NCBI GenBank assembly: GCA_021292165.1
Contig: CM037877.1
Location: 107,755,858 to 107,819,857, forward strand
Reading direction: 5' to 3'
DNA length: 64,000 nucleotides
Source: Shinisaurus crocodilurus
Lineage: Eukaryota > Chordata > Lepidosauria > Squamata > Shinisauridae
A program made the translations under genes and the position numbers. The notes below the pieces were generated by a model. It was given only the letters and a program-made list of their open reading frames with translations, did not search any database and was not told where the DNA came from. Shown here piece by piece: positions 1 through 8,514 of the stretch (positions are counted from its first letter, which is position 1; every line of letters starts with the position of its first letter).

Positions 1-1228
1 TCATCGTGGGTAGCGGGAAGCAGTGAGAGAGCTGCTTGGCAAGAGCGGCAAAATACCCCTTGCCTCTCTTGGCGATCTCGCCCATGTCTCTGCCAGATGC
101 TCCAGTGATGCCCAAGTGGCACTTTGGAGCAACCATCACTGGCTTACCCCCTTTTAAAAAAAAGAATAGGGCAGCAGAAATGTGCGCGATTGAGTTGGTA
201 TTTCTAAAATTATTTTTTGGGTTTGTGCAGGTGTGCACTTCCTGCTGCCCAAAATGTGGAGTCTTGCCTAGCCAATGTCCTGGTAAGTGTCTGCTGTCAA
301 AGTACAGTAGGCAACATCCATGGACACTGGCAAGGCAAGGCTGCATATAGGTTACTTTGAGCACACTTGACAGCTGTCAACTGAAAAGCAAAGAGGCAAA
401 GCCATGGGTTGTCAGGGTGGCTTGCTACCCATAAACAAGCTAAGGGAAGCAGTCCGGGTTCACATGACATGACAACCCACTGTGGCTGGTTGTGCAAACT
501 TGGTCACTGATTCACTATCCTTTAAAAAAAAAAAATTAATTACCAAAGTAGACTGGATGGCAAGGAACTAAAGCAACTTTCTCCAAGCTGCTGCCCTCAA
601 ACTATGTTGAACTACAACTCACATCATCCCCAGCCAGCATGGCCAGTGACTATGGCTGAACTAGAGAAACGTTCTGCAAGAACCTGACAGTGAGCTCAGA
701 GACTCTGAGATGAGAACAGAGAGGTCATTTCCCGCTGTCCAAAAGAGAGGATTGTGGTTTCATATTTTTTTTTAAAAGCACCCGATTGTCATAAAGTGAT
801 TACACATACAGTATGCTGTATGTGAAAAAGTTGTGCAACGGTCAAAGGGTAGTTCCTGGCCTTACCTGCAGAACCACTACCTGCAGGTAAGAAAAATCAC
901 ATCAGGCAGGGTTCAGTGGGTTTGGGGCATTCACTGGTGGCAAGGCACTGCAGTCTCAGTGGCAGGGGACAGCAGCGTAGTTCACTCAGATTTTTCAATT
1001 TAGATTATATCTGTTTGCCCATGAGTGACATGGAGATCAAATTAGTATCCAACCCCAGTGTGTAAATAGGAAGCAAATTCACAAATGCTTGCTAAAGCCA
1101 ACTGCCCCCACCCTAAATGTCTGCTCTTTCTAGACTCCCAGCTTAATGTTCCATAGGGAGCCGCTGCAGACCTACTTTTAGAATTGTAGAAATTGATGGT
1201 GGCCCTATCTGGTGATTTTATGTTATTT
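1..1228. other. intron of ZNF462, no gene recognised
   Basis: Non-coding stretch at the left edge, inferred to lie in the ZNF462 intron downstream of the 14505-14696 exon. Around 590-665 there is a stretch resembling the common reptile hAT-type fragment that reads 'actacaactc..catcatccccagccagcatgg'. Otherwise only short A/T runs were seen. None of the missing 3' exons of ZNF462 was recognised here on the minus strand. Confidence 0.6.
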
Positions 1229-1394
1229 ATTTTTTATTTATTATATTTATACCCCGCCTTTTTTCCTGCAAGGAACCCAAGGCGGCTTACATAATCCTCC
1301 TCCTCCTCTCCATTTTATCCTCACAACCCTGTGAGGTAGGTTAGGCTGAGAGTCAGTGCCCAAAGTCACCCAGTGGGTTTCATGCCGAGCTTGG
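1229..1394 (-). repeat. dispersed LINE/SINE-like repeat, left half, split by DIRS
   Basis: Contains the familiar reptile interspersed sequence 'aaggcggcttacat...caaccctgtgaggtaggttaggctgag..cccaaagtcacccagt'. It stops abruptly at the DIRS boundary at 1394/1395. The continuation expected for this repeat ('tctcccgagtcccagtccaacactct..ccactac') resumes at 7276 on the other side. A related copy lies at 41795-41915, which shows both halves joined. The family was not named by search, and its orientation relative to a master element is a guess. Confidence 0.7.
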
Positions 1395-1434
1395 TTACCT
1401 GTAACTGTAGTTCTTCGAGTGGTCATCTGTGCAG

Positions 1435-1582
1435 TCACACACATGGGCTCTGCGCCTGCGCGGAGGCCGCTTCAGGAAGGTTCTATAGCTGAGGCAAACT
1501 TTGGGCGGGAACCCCTCCCCCCTGCGTCTCTACTGCGCGGGTTCCCGCCCTCTCCCTCAGTTCCCCTGAGACCGCCATCGCG
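1435..1582 (+). repeat. DIRS inverted terminal repeat, 3' copy
   Basis: About 148 bp, GC-rich. It matches the reverse complement of 7105-7252 with few differences. Shared blocks include 'catgggctctgcgcctgcg', 'tatagctgaggcaaactttg' and 'gaccgccatcgcg'. The two copies have the same length and are near-identical, which argues for a recent insertion. Confidence 0.92.
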
Positions 1583-1746
1583 ATCCCAGTGCTAAGGAAG
1601 AACATAGGAAAAACTCCCTACATTGAACATCAATACCGAGGGCGGAAATCGATGGCGTCGTACGGTACCGATGGTACACCCAAGGTCCCGGTCCAGTACA
1701 CCATCGAACTCGACAGTGACACCGTAGCGGGGATGGCTGGGTGGGT

Positions 1747-1840
1747 TGTGTGACTGCACAGATGACCACTCGAAGAACTACAGTTACAGGTAAGCAACCT
1801 GTCCTTCTTCTTCGTGGTCTCTGTGCATCACACACATGGG
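1747..1840. repeat. DIRS internal complementary region (ICR)
   Basis: Positions 1747-1793 are the reverse complement of the left outer end (about 1395-1441). Positions 1805-1840 are the reverse complement of the right outer end (about 7240-7275). About 11 bases ('gcaacctgtcc') separate the two parts. In DIRS elements this region is proposed to template the joining of the two ends into a circle, and its position between the recombinase frame and the 3' inverted repeat is the canonical one. Confidence 0.92.
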
Positions 1841-1877
1841 CAGAGTAGCAAGCTGACTTACCGGCGGAGGGTCGGTG

Positions 1878-4724
1878 TCATTGCAGGATCGATGAAAGGA
1901 CAGCTCTGCCGAATACATTGTCCTTTCGGGATCGGACATCGATACGGTAGTGTGTCACGAACGTGGAAGGCGTCGACCACACTGCCCCCTTGCAGACCTC
2001 TGTCAGGGAGACACCCCTCTCGAAGGCAGTTGAGGTTGAAACGGCCCTAGTGGAGTGGGCTCGGATCGAGCTCGGTAGAGGTTGTCCCTTGAGCTCGTAC
2101 GCTAGTTTGATACAGGACACAAGCCACGAAGCCAGTCGCTGGCTCGATACAGGCAAGCCTTTGGAGTGACCTCCGTAACAGACGAAGAGGCGTGGAGACC
2201 TCCTGATGGACTCGGTGCGGGACTTGTAGAAAAGTAGAGCCCTTCTCACGTCCAGCATGTGGAGTTGTTGTTCCAGGGGAGTAGACGGACCTTGGAAGAA
2301 CGCTGGCAATATAATATTTTGGTTGAGATGGAAAGAAGAGACCACCTTCGGGAGGAAAGCCAAGTCTGGGCGCAGTACTGCTTTATCTCTATGGAAAACA
2401 AGGTACGGAGGGTCTACTCTCAGGGCCGTCAACTCCGATGCCCTTCGGGCAGAGGTGATGGCGATAAGGAACACTGTTTTAAGAGTTAACAAACGGAGGT
2501 CTGACGTCGCCATAGGTTCGAAGGGCTTAGACATGAGTACCTGAAGTACGAGCTGAAGATCCCAAGTCGGGTTTACCGGTTTGAACGATGGGTTCATGTT
2601 GTGCAGACCTCTCATGAAGCGCTTGACTAGGGGATGGGAGAACAGTGTATACCCATCCCTGCCCTCGTGGAACGCTGACAATGCCGCTAAGTAGACTTTC
2701 AACGAGCTCGTCTTGAGACCTTTGTGTTGCAGATGGAGTAAAAACTGCAGTACACTATGAATAGGAGCCTTCGGATATGGCACCTCGATCTCCCCGAGGT
2801 ATTCGCCGAAGGCTTTCCATTTCCTTGTATAGGATGTCCTGGTGGATGGTTTCCAGGCCTCCCGTAACACAGGTATGATCTCTGCTGGGAGTGAGTCTGG
2901 GATCAGATCATCCAAGCAGTAAGTTGGAGGATGGATGGGTTCGGGTGCATAATTGAGCCTCGAGCTTGAGAGAGGATTGTTGTCGAGCTCGGTAGGCGTA
3001 AGTACTCCCCTTGGGACAGTCTGAGAAGAGGAGCAAACCATGCCTGTCTCGGCCACCACGGGGTCACAAGTATACAGTTCGTTTGGTCGGACTGGATCTT
3101 CGCGACGACCTTGGTTAACAGTGGAATCGGAGGAAACACGTAAAATAGAGTCCCTGACCAGGTTAGCAGGAACGCATCCCCAATCGACCGGCTGTCGTGG
3201 CCCGCTCTGCTGCAGAAGACCTGACACGCCGTGTTGGCTGCCGTCGCGAAAAGGTCTACCGTCGGGGTCCCCCACCGTCGAAAGAGGGACTGACGGATTC
3301 GGTCGTCTAGTTGCCACTCGTGGGAATCGAAGGATATCCTGCTGAGGGCATCTGCAAGATAATTGTCCTTCCCCGCGATGTGGATAGCTCTCACCGAAAT
3401 ATGGCGGGGTATCATCCATTTGAATATACGAAGGGAGAGGTTCGTCAGCCGTATCGAGCGAGTACCTCCCTCCTTGTTCAGATAAGCAACGACAGTGGTG
3501 TTGTCGGTGACCACCTGTAGGTGTTTGCCCTCGAGTATGGGCTCGAGGGACTTCATGGAGTTCCATACAGCTTTGAGTTCGAGGACGTTGATGTGTTTTC
3601 CTCGGTCGTGAGGGCCCCATTGCCCCTGTGCTGTGTGGTCCCCACAATGCGCTCCCCAGCCCAGGAGGGAAGCATCCGTCGTCAATGTGATTGAGGGTAC
3701 GACGGGCTGAAACGGCATGCCTTTTGTTAAGTTGTGACGAGTTGTCCACCAAAGAAGCGACTGCCTTACTGTGGACGGGATCGACAGACGAGTTCGATGG
3801 GCATTCGTCTCGGAATCGAACGACCTTATGAACCAGTTTTGGAGCTGGCGCATATGGAGTCGAGCGAGAGGGACAACTGATATGGTTGAGGCCATGAGGC
3901 CGAGAAGACGCTGGATCGAGAAGGCTGTGCACGAGGTCGCCTTGTGTATTCTCAGGGCGAGGGCAAGCGTCTTTAGAGTTCTGTCCTCTGGTAGAAAGGC
4001 GCGACCGACAGTAGCATCCAGTAATGCTCCGATGAATTGGATCCTTTGAGTGGGGAAAAGCTTGGATTTCTTTGCATTGAGACAGAGTCCGAGGGTGTTC
4101 AGAGTGTTGGTAGTTAAATGTAGGGCATCCTGGAGCTCCTGTGCAGAAGGTGCTACGATGAGCCAGTCGTCCAGATAGGGGTAGAGCGTCACCCCTTGAG
4201 TCCGAAGATAGGCACACACTACCGTCATACACTTGGTAAACACCCTCGGTGCCGTCGAGAGTCCGAATGGGAGTACCTTGAACTGGAAGGTATCGGATCC
4301 GACCATGAACCTCAGGTATTTCTGGCTGTCCGGGTGGATCGCTATATGGAAGTAAGCGTCCTGGAGGTCGATGGAAGCAAACCAGTCGTTCTTGCGAAGG
4401 AGAGGCAGGATCGACTGGAGCGTGACCATCCTGAACTTCTTGGGTAGAATGTAGAAGTTCACTGAACGGAGATCCAGGATCGGTCGGAGTCCCCCATCTT
4501 TCTTTGACACCGTAAAGTACCTGGAGTAGAGGCCGTCCTGAACGAGGTGTGGAGGGACTGTCTCGATGGCCCCCTTGAGCAATAGGGAGTGGACCTCTTC
4601 CTGCAACGCTCGAGATGGTTGTGTAGTGCGGGTGCCAAGGAAGGGTGGGAGGGAAGCGAACTCGATCTTGTAGCCGTGCTGGACAATGTTCAGAACCCAA
4701 CGATCGGTGGTAATTTTCTTCCAT
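1878..4724 (-). CDS. DIRS tyrosine recombinase (YR), in a frame overlapping RT
   Basis: The open frame is 948 codons. The C-terminal third, about residues 607-948, is the recombinase itself. An N-terminal SAM-like core-binding part ('AWKPSTRTSYTRKWKAF') precedes the catalytic domain. Visible catalytic residues are an Arg in 'TSARRASELTALR' (about 760), HxxR in 'IRAHSTRA' (H890, R893), W916 and the nucleophile Tyr in 'VTHYRID' (Y926). This is the complete R-H-R-W-Y set of tyrosine recombinases, which cut and rejoin DNA and here would integrate the circular cDNA. The first ~607 codons lie over the RT/RNase H frame in another register and show no domain I recognise, so the true start is uncertain. 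The frame may be reached by frameshifting or by a downstream start. There are no internal stops. Confidence 0.9.
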   Translation of the reverse strand: MEENYHRSLGSEHCPARLQDRVRFPPTLPWHPHYTTISSVAGRGPLPIAQGGHRDSPSTPRSGRPLLQVLYGVKERWGTPTDPGSPFSELLHSTQEVQDGHAPVDPASPSQERLVCFHRPPGRLLPYSDPPGQPEIPEVHGRIRYLPVQGTPIRTLDGTEGVYQVYDGSVCLSSDSRGDALPLSGRLAHRSTFCTGAPGCPTFNYQHSEHPRTLSQCKEIQAFPHSKDPIHRSITGCYCRSRLSTRGQNSKDACPRPENTQGDLVHSLLDPASSRPHGLNHISCPSRSTPYAPAPKLVHKVVRFRDECPSNSSVDPVHSKAVASLVDNSSQLNKRHAVSARRTLNHIDDGCFPPGLGSALWGPHSTGAMGPSRPRKTHQRPRTQSCMELHEVPRAHTRGQTPTGGHRQHHCRCLSEQGGRYSLDTADEPLPSYIQMDDTPPYFGESYPHRGEGQLSCRCPQQDILRFPRVATRRPNPSVPLSTVGDPDGRPFRDGSQHGVSGLLQQSGPRQPVDWGCVPANLVRDSILRVSSDSTVNQGRREDPVRPNELYTCDPVVAETGMVCSSSQTVPRGVLTPTELDNNPLSSSRLNYAPEPIHPPTYCLDDLIPDSLPAEIIPVLREAWKPSTRTSYTRKWKAFGEYLGEIEVPYPKAPIHSVLQFLLHLQHKGLKTSSLKVYLAALSAFHEGRDGYTLFSHPLVKRFMRGLHNMNPSFKPVNPTWDLQLVLQVLMSKPFEPMATSDLRLLTLKTVFLIAITSARRASELTALRVDPPYLVFHRDKAVLRPDLAFLPKVVSSFHLNQNIILPAFFQGPSTPLEQQLHMLDVRRALLFYKSRTESIRRSPRLFVCYGGHSKGLPVSSQRLASWLVSCIKLAYELKGQPLPSSIRAHSTRAVSTSTAFERGVSLTEVCKGAVWSTPSTFVTHYRIDVRSRKDNVFGRAVLSSILQ

Positions 4725-4849
4725 GATGGTAGGAAGAGGGATAGTCGGGTTCCAAACTGAGGTCGAGCCGGAATCGGAGTCAAGAGGATCGAATTGGAGC
4801 TGTCGGTCGTGCCTTGGGTCCCGTCAAACCCGTCGCCTTTGGGAGTCAC
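2903..4849 (-). CDS. DIRS reverse transcriptase / RNase H polyprotein
   Basis: An uninterrupted protein of 648 aa. Reverse transcriptase motifs are 'VSKKDGGLRPILDLRSVN' (about 114-131), 'FASIDLQDAYFHIAI' (158-171), 'LPFGLSTAP' (193-201) and the catalytic box 'YLDD' (225-228). RNase H follows, with the expected acidic residues D392 ('TDASLLGWG'), E424 ('LELKA'), D449 ('VVTDN') and D500 ('YLADALSR'). A C-terminal region ('VDLFATAAN..') of the type seen after RNase H in DIRS elements ends the protein. It would copy element RNA into DNA and degrade the template. Its start overlaps the end of the Gag-like frame by 26 bases in a different register, which suggests a frameshift or reinitiation. Most of its length is overlapped by the recombinase frame. 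Confidence 0.95.
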   Translation of the reverse strand: MTPKGDGFDGTQGTTDSSNSILLTPIPARPQFGTRLSLFLPSWKKITTDRWVLNIVQHGYKIEFASLPPFLGTRTTQPSRALQEEVHSLLLKGAIETVPPHLVQDGLYSRYFTVSKKDGGLRPILDLRSVNFYILPKKFRMVTLQSILPLLRKNDWFASIDLQDAYFHIAIHPDSQKYLRFMVGSDTFQFKVLPFGLSTAPRVFTKCMTVVCAYLRTQGVTLYPYLDDWLIVAPSAQELQDALHLTTNTLNTLGLCLNAKKSKLFPTQRIQFIGALLDATVGRAFLPEDRTLKTLALALRIHKATSCTAFSIQRLLGLMASTISVVPLARLHMRQLQNWFIRSFDSETNAHRTRLSIPSTVRQSLLWWTTRHNLTKGMPFQPVVPSITLTTDASLLGWGAHCGDHTAQGQWGPHDRGKHINVLELKAVWNSMKSLEPILEGKHLQVVTDNTTVVAYLNKEGGTRSIRLTNLSLRIFKWMIPRHISVRAIHIAGKDNYLADALSRISFDSHEWQLDDRIRQSLFRRWGTPTVDLFATAANTACQVFCSRAGHDSRSIGDAFLLTWSGTLFYVFPPIPLLTKVVAKIQSDQTNCILVTPWWPRQAWFAPLLRLSQGEYLRLPSSTTILSQARGSIMHPNPSILQLTAWMI

Positions 4850-6995
4850 CTCCTTTACGGGAGCCCCGGTACCGTTGCTGCTGGAAATGACGGCTCGGTG
4901 CCCGGGGCTGCTGTGGACGAGCGCGGCTATCCTGCCACTGCTGGTGCTGTCCTTGTTGAGCTGGAGCTATAGGTGGTAAGTATGGGGTCCACCTTCGGCG
5001 TCTGAATGCTCGAGTTGGTTGCATCGGAAGGAGTCCCATCTTCCTAGCGTTCACCCGGGCTTTCTGGACCGCATCGAGGGAGTCGTCTGTTTTGTCATTA
5101 AAGAGACCGACTCCATCGAAGGGCAGGTTCTCGATCTTGGCTTTAGCCTCCGTTGTTAAGGTTGAAGACCGTAGCCAAGCGTGTCGGCGGAGAGCGACTG
5201 CGCTCACCAGGGATCTCCCGTGGCAGTCTCCCTGATGTCTGGCCGTGTGGATTTGTTGCCTGGAAGTGTTCGACGCTTCGGCCTGGAACACCCTAGCCAA
5301 GTCTCTCTTCTCGTCCGGGAGATAGTCTATCAATCCACTCATCTTCTCCCAAAGGAAGAGTTGGTACCTCGCCATTGTAGCTTGGTACCCGGCGACCCGG
5401 ATCCCCAGGGCGCTCGAAGTGTAGACTCTTCGTCCGAAGTTGTCTAGCTTTTTTCCCTCAGGGTCCGATGGAGTGGAGTGCTGCTTGCCCGACTTGGACT
5501 GCGCCGACTCGACTATCATTGAATTTGGAGTGGGATGGGAGAAGAGAAACTTGGCCGTGTCCGGTCTAACCTTGTAGAGCGCGTCCAGGCGCTTAGCCGC
5601 GGGAGGGGCTGTGGACGGGGAGCTCCAAGATCCTTGCACCGTCTCTAACATGGTAGGAGTAATCGGGAGCAATGTGGGGCCCGAGGAGGATTTCGAGACG
5701 GCATCAAATAGAGGATCCACCGCTTTTTTCTCTTCTACGACCGTCTCCAGTCCGAGGGCTTGGGCCATCCGGAGGATTTGTTCCTGGAAGGTGCCCATAT
5801 CCTCGGAAGGGGACACTCCCGACTGGGTGGTCACCTGTTGGTCTGGTGATGTCGAGGAGGGGGAGACAGAGACGACTGACTCCGAGTTCGAGATAGGTGA
5901 GCCCGGGGTCGACGATCTACGGGACCGTGTGGCTGCCTCCGGCGAGTAGGCGGTAAGCCTACCTTCTCTCACCTCGCTGCGTGCCTGCAGAGCTAGGAGA
6001 CAAGCTGGTGGAGACCTCCTAGAGCTCCCGGGTGATCTCTCCCGCCTTGGTGGGGAGCGTCTCCTAGGTGGGGATCTATCTCGGGATAGGTACGTTCTCT
6101 GGTATCGATAATGGGAAACCGGGGAACGTCCTCTGTGGTATGTGTCTCGCGACCTCGAGGAGTATCTCGAGTCCCTGGAGTCGCGGGATCTGTCCCTGTA
6201 GCGTTGGGGATCCCTTGATCTCGAGACCGAGGATCTGGATGAAGCCCGGTCCCGGGTGATCAGAACCTCTTCGATCTCGAGTGATTTGGATCGGGTTCGT
6301 GGGGTACGAGCCCGTACCCCACGAGCTGGAGAGACAGATAAAGGAGCGGCAGCGGTCTGTGTCAAGGGTCTCGGTTCCGATGGTGAGTCCACGATCTCCC
6401 CATCTGAATACGCGACGGCCTGCGTAGCTTCCTTCGAGCCCGAAGGAGCTGTCGGAGTGGAGCAAGGAGGAGGGTCCCTCGAGCCCGAGGGAACCGGTGC
6501 GGATGGAGATTTGAGCCCAGCCGGGCGATCTGAGGCCGCGACGTCCGTCGGGTCCATGGCTAGCGTCGATCTCGATCCCGAGAGGGACGAAGCCAGTTTT
6601 TTCGCCAATTTCCTCGCTTTTTCCTTCCGCTCCTTGCTTCGCTTTTTCGCTTCTTCCTTCTCCCTGCGTGCCTTCTTGGCCTTACTTTTAGATATCATAG
6701 TGGCCATATAGGCCTCCTGAGCGTCCGCTGAGGAGACCGTGTGGGAAGGCGGCGTACTAGGCCTCGGTAAAGAGGAAGGCTTTTCCGCGGGCGGCTGGAG
6801 GGCTTTTTTGTAAAGAATCGCCGTCAACTTATCCGCCCTATGCTTCCTCGCTTGCTTAGTGAAACCTTGACATTGATGGCAAGTTTCCACGTTATGGCCT
6901 TCTCCAAGGCATGCAAGGCAAAGCGAGTGTCCGTCTGCGGGGGGAAGCTTGGTTCCGCACCTCACGCACTTGCGGAAGGGGGCTTTCGGAGCCAT
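4824..6995 (-). CDS. DIRS Gag-like protein (ORF1), Cys/His-rich and SR-rich
   Basis: Predicted 723 aa. The start at 6995 (MAPKAPFRKCVRCG) was chosen because it opens directly on a conserved-looking Cys/His module and lies just inside the 5' inverted repeat; the frame stays open further upstream but only through the repeat. Visible parts are a zinc-binding-like cluster (C10, C13, H23, C26, C29, H34, C39, C42), a very basic Lys/Arg/Glu stretch (about 103-133, possible nuclear localisation), an Arg-Ser/Arg-Asp rich region (about 248-330) resembling SR splicing-factor domains, and a C-terminal part with a Gln/Arg-rich tail. The role is inferred from position: an RNA-binding, particle-forming Gag analogue. 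The stop overlaps the RT start. Confidence 0.85.
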   Translation of the reverse strand: MAPKAPFRKCVRCGTKLPPADGHSLCLACLGEGHNVETCHQCQGFTKQARKHRADKLTAILYKKALQPPAEKPSSLPRPSTPPSHTVSSADAQEAYMATMISKSKAKKARREKEEAKKRSKERKEKARKLAKKLASSLSGSRSTLAMDPTDVAASDRPAGLKSPSAPVPSGSRDPPPCSTPTAPSGSKEATQAVAYSDGEIVDSPSEPRPLTQTAAAPLSVSPARGVRARTPRTRSKSLEIEEVLITRDRASSRSSVSRSRDPQRYRDRSRDSRDSRYSSRSRDTYHRGRSPVSHYRYQRTYLSRDRSPPRRRSPPRRERSPGSSRRSPPACLLALQARSEVREGRLTAYSPEAATRSRRSSTPGSPISNSESVVSVSPSSTSPDQQVTTQSGVSPSEDMGTFQEQILRMAQALGLETVVEEKKAVDPLFDAVSKSSSGPTLLPITPTMLETVQGSWSSPSTAPPAAKRLDALYKVRPDTAKFLFSHPTPNSMIVESAQSKSGKQHSTPSDPEGKKLDNFGRRVYTSSALGIRVAGYQATMARYQLFLWEKMSGLIDYLPDEKRDLARVFQAEASNTSRQQIHTARHQGDCHGRSLVSAVALRRHAWLRSSTLTTEAKAKIENLPFDGVGLFNDKTDDSLDAVQKARVNARKMGLLPMQPTRAFRRRRWTPYLPPIAPAQQGQHQQWQDSRARPQQPRAPSRHFQQQRYRGSRKGGDSQRRRV

Positions 6996-7104
6996 AATTT
7001 CCTCAATGATCCCACGAAGAACGGGGGGAGAAATTAGAAGTATTCTTATCTTTTTTTGTTGGATTCTACGGAGAATCAATGAACCTCTCGAAGTAACAGC
7101 CACA

Positions 7105-7252
7105 CGCGATGGCGGTCGAAGAGGAACTGAGGGAGAGGGCGGGAACCCGCGCAGTAGAGACGCAGGGGGGAGGGGTTCCCGCCCAAAGTTTGCCTCAGCT
7201 ATAGAACCTTCCCGAAGCGGCCTCCGCGCAGGCGCAGAGCCCATGTGTGTGA
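7105..7252 (-). repeat. DIRS inverted terminal repeat, 5' copy
   Basis: Reverse-complement partner of 1435-1582 and of equal length. It lies upstream of the Gag-like start, so it should contain or adjoin the element promoter. No TATA box was assigned. Confidence 0.92.
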
Positions 7253-7275
7253 TGCACAGAGACCACGAAGAAGAA

Positions 7276-7500
7276 CCCGGATCTCCCGAGTCCCAGTCCA
7301 ACACTCTCACCACTACGCTAGATGGCCTCTTAATGGTGTCACATTTGCCTGTGGTTCAATATACAGCCGCCTGAGAAAGGGCATGCTTCATGCACGCACC
7401 CCAGTTGTGGAACCCCCTCTCGCTTCTCATATACAGTTAGCACTGAGTCATACAAGCTTTCAGGGGCAACTAAAGATCTATTTCTTCATTAAAGCTTTTG
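7276..7500 (-). repeat. dispersed repeat, right half, split by DIRS
   Basis: Begins immediately after the DIRS end with 'tctcccgagtcccagtccaa' and then 'cactctcaccactac', the natural continuation of the repeat truncated at 1394. Downstream, 'tgtggaaccccctctcg...ctttcaggggcaactaaagatctatttcttcattaaagcttttga' resembles the 3' coding end of LINE reverse transcriptases, so a second fragment may abut it. Confidence 0.6.
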
Positions 7501-8506
7501 ATTAAATCTGTGTCTCTGCGACTTGTAAACTTATTTTATCTGTGTTTCTGTTCTCCCCTGTTTTACTGGTCAATGTTTTGCAAGATTTTACTGTGCTTTA
7601 CTGGTTTTGAACCCTACTTGGGGATTATTTTATAATGGAAAGTGGGTAATTTTTTAATTTTAGTTTATAAAAATAATTTTATAAAATAAAATTTTGTAAA
7701 AATATATATTTTTTAAAACTCCCCCCCCCCAAATAGAACTTGTTCACACTTGTGGTTTATCCCTATGCCAGGCGTGGGCAACTTTGGGAGGTCAATGGGC
7801 CATTTTCACCCACCTCTGGATGTCCCGTGGGCTGCAACACCCCTCCCTCAGCAGGTACTATAAAAGGGGGGAATAAAAAAATAAAATAAAACAAAATGGC
7901 ATCCTGGGTGGCTATGGAGCACCAAAAGGATCAAAATTAGGCATTTTGTTTACAAAAACAAAAGTTTTTGTTTTTTTAGTGGCAGCAGATGCACTGGTGG
8001 ATTGTGGGGGCCACATGTATACCATCCCTGCCCGAAGCAATGTGTCTGCAACACATAGTTAGCTAAGGCCACAGAGGAGTTGGCATGGCATCCTTACCTA
8101 TATAAGTGCAGCCAAGACTGCTATGGCTCAAACAAAGCCGAACATAGAAGAAAGGGAATGCGGTCTCAGAAGGGCATGCTCACTCCCATATATGAATGCA
8201 CCTGATTATTTTCAAGATTTCTCCCTCATGAGTTGCACCTTATAAAATTAAAAAAGCAGATGGGGGTGTAGGTTAGAAGGATGTTCAAAGGGAAACTGAT
8301 ACCAATGTGTGCATACTGTTATTCCCAGAGCTTCTCTCCCCCCAGCCCCCTGCCCCAAAAGTAATAGCATGAAATTCCCAAATTGTTTTTTGGTCTTTTT
8401 TTAAACCCTGGGGTAATTTAAAGAGCAGCTCTGAGGGCAGCCGATAAGAGCTGAACTCTAAATATATCCATATGCAGGTGTGCAAGCAGATGGTGCATAG
8501 ACGGCC
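7501..8506. other. intronic, AT-rich; possible old hAT fragment at 7768-8030
   Basis: An A/T-rich stretch with a C10 run near 7720. From about 7768, 'ccaggcgtgggcaact' resembles the start of a common reptile hAT-type element, and 'accatccctg' near 8020 resembles its end. No convincing target duplication was found, so the call is weak. Confidence 0.35.
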
Positions 8507-8514
8507 TTTATGGC

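Larger units (their letters stand above)
1395..7275 (-). mobile_element. DIRS-type tyrosine-recombinase retrotransposon, apparently complete
   Basis: An element of about 5.9 kb on the minus strand (5' end at 7275). In order it has a right outer end (7253-7275), an inverted terminal repeat (7105-7252), a Gag-like frame (4824-6995), an RT/RNase H frame (2903-4849), a tyrosine recombinase frame (ending 1878), an internal complementary region (1747-1840), the other inverted repeat (1435-1582) and a left outer end (1395-1434). This order, the overlapping frames, the lack of LTRs, integrase or protease, and the absence of an obvious target duplication are the hallmarks of the DIRS order. In known DIRS elements replication is thought to pass through a circular DNA that the tyrosine recombinase inserts. 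All three main frames lack internal stops, so the copy looks young. It sits in a ZNF462 intron in the sense orientation. The ends are placed where similarity to the internal complementary region stops, so they are good to a few bases. Confidence 0.93.

Noticed and set aside
231..282. Exon-like 52-bp segment on the plus strand flanked by 'tttgtgcag' and 'gtaagt', with CxxCC..C-like codons
   Set aside because: It is on the opposite strand to ZNF462, has no domain beyond chance cysteines, and no neighbouring exon joins it in frame.
1814..7374. Plus-strand open frames across the DIRS element
   Set aside because: They are antisense shadows of the Gag, RT and recombinase frames, with no motifs of their own.
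7768..8030. Complete hAT element
   Set aside because: The left end resembles one, but the right boundary and target duplication could not be established, so only a weak note was kept.
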